Shown here: piece after piece, positions 5,101-5,331 of the stretch
Layout of the letters: the number at the start of each line of letters is the position of its first letter
Position numbering within the stretch: position 1 is the first letter of the stretch
Origin: an uncultured Chlorobiaceae bacterium
GTDB taxonomy: Bacteria; Bacteroidota; Chlorobiia; Chlorobiales; Chlorobiaceae
DNA length: 5,331 bases
Reading direction: 5' to 3'
NCBI GenBank assembly: GCA_903904495.1
Contig: CAIVCU010000412.1
Location: 1-5,331, forward strand
Made by a program: the position numbers and the translations under genes
Notes under the pieces: model-generated
Told to the model about the DNA's origin: nothing
The model's input: only the letters and a program-made list of their open reading frames with translations
Databases searched by the model: none

Positions 5101-5331
5101 TGGATAAAAAGTATTTCGATACGATTGACGCTGCCGTTGAAGATATCCGGCAGGGTAAGCTTGTTATTGTTATTGATGATGAAGACCGGGAGGACGAGGG
5201 CGATTTTATTGGTGCTGCAGACCGTGTGACCACCGAGATGGTAAACTTCATCACCAAGGAGGCTCGAGGACTCCTTTGCGTTGCTGTTACTATGGATCGG
5301 GCAAAAGAACTGCAGCTTGATCCGATGGTAC
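5100..5331 (+). CDS. ribBA: 3,4-dihydroxy-2-butanone-4-phosphate synthase (probably the N-terminal part of bifunctional RibBA), partial
   Basis: The 77 codons visible before the right edge match the N-terminus of RibB: FDTIDAAVEDIRQGKLVIV, then the signature DDEDREDEGDFI (residues 26-37), with R30, E31 and D35 as the expected substrate- and Mg2+-site region, and EARGLLCVAVT (54-64). The enzyme converts ribulose 5-phosphate to 3,4-dihydroxy-2-butanone 4-phosphate plus formate, an early step of riboflavin synthesis, in the cytoplasm. Most RibB proteins have DREN where this one has DRED, a mild substitution. Whether a GTP cyclohydrolase II domain follows (RibBA) cannot be seen; the symbol is chosen because the fused form is common in the suspected group. 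ATG at 5100 is chosen because the family begins close to the FDTI stretch. The gene is divergent from carB. Confidence 0.93.
   Translation, partial: MDKKYFDTIDAAVEDIRQGKLVIVIDDEDREDEGDFIGAADRVTTEMVNFITKEARGLLCVAVTMDRAKELQLDPMV

Overview
The window looks like ordinary chromosomal sequence from a free-living bacterium. My best guess is a green sulfur bacterium (Chlorobi: Chlorobium, Prosthecochloris or a relative). The reason is that the large subunit of carbamoyl-phosphate synthase is encoded as a free-standing C-terminal half, as I recall for that group, alongside an N-terminally DUF3417-type alpha-glucan phosphorylase, a ferritin and RibB(A). This is an inference from remembered family distributions, not a database result.

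Layout. Positions 1-243 (minus) hold the first 81 codons of an alpha-glucan phosphorylase that runs off the left edge. A 163-bp divergent spacer (244-406) contains two dyad symmetries. A calcineurin-like metallophosphoesterase follows (407-1279, plus). A 12-bp-stem hairpin (1285-1319) separates it from two minus-strand ferritin-superfamily genes, read in the order 2433->1930 (small diiron four-helix protein) then 1844->1350 (FtnA-type ferritin). Divergent from them, a SLOG/cpYpsA 'putative molybdenum carrier' protein (2547-3014, plus) ends 2 bp from the end of the convergent carB C-terminal-half gene (4873->3017, minus). A 226-bp spacer carries back-to-back promoters for carB and for riboflavin gene ribB/ribBA, which starts at 5100 and is cut by the right edge. 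No stretch over 300 bp lacks a gene.

How the genes fit together. There is no single pathway here. Glycogen breakdown, pyrimidine/arginine precursor synthesis and riboflavin synthesis are housekeeping functions at the two sides. The middle pair of ferritin-like proteins forms a plausible iron-storage/oxidative-stress unit, with a likely dedicated promoter in front of ferritin. The metallophosphoesterase and the SLOG protein have recognisable folds but no known substrate.

I see no mobile element, CRISPR array, tRNA, rRNA or clear riboswitch. I found no convincing undescribed multi-gene system. The items most worth a second look are the uncharacterised diiron protein next to ferritin, the stand-alone SLOG protein, the split carB, and several dyads and hairpins in the spacers.
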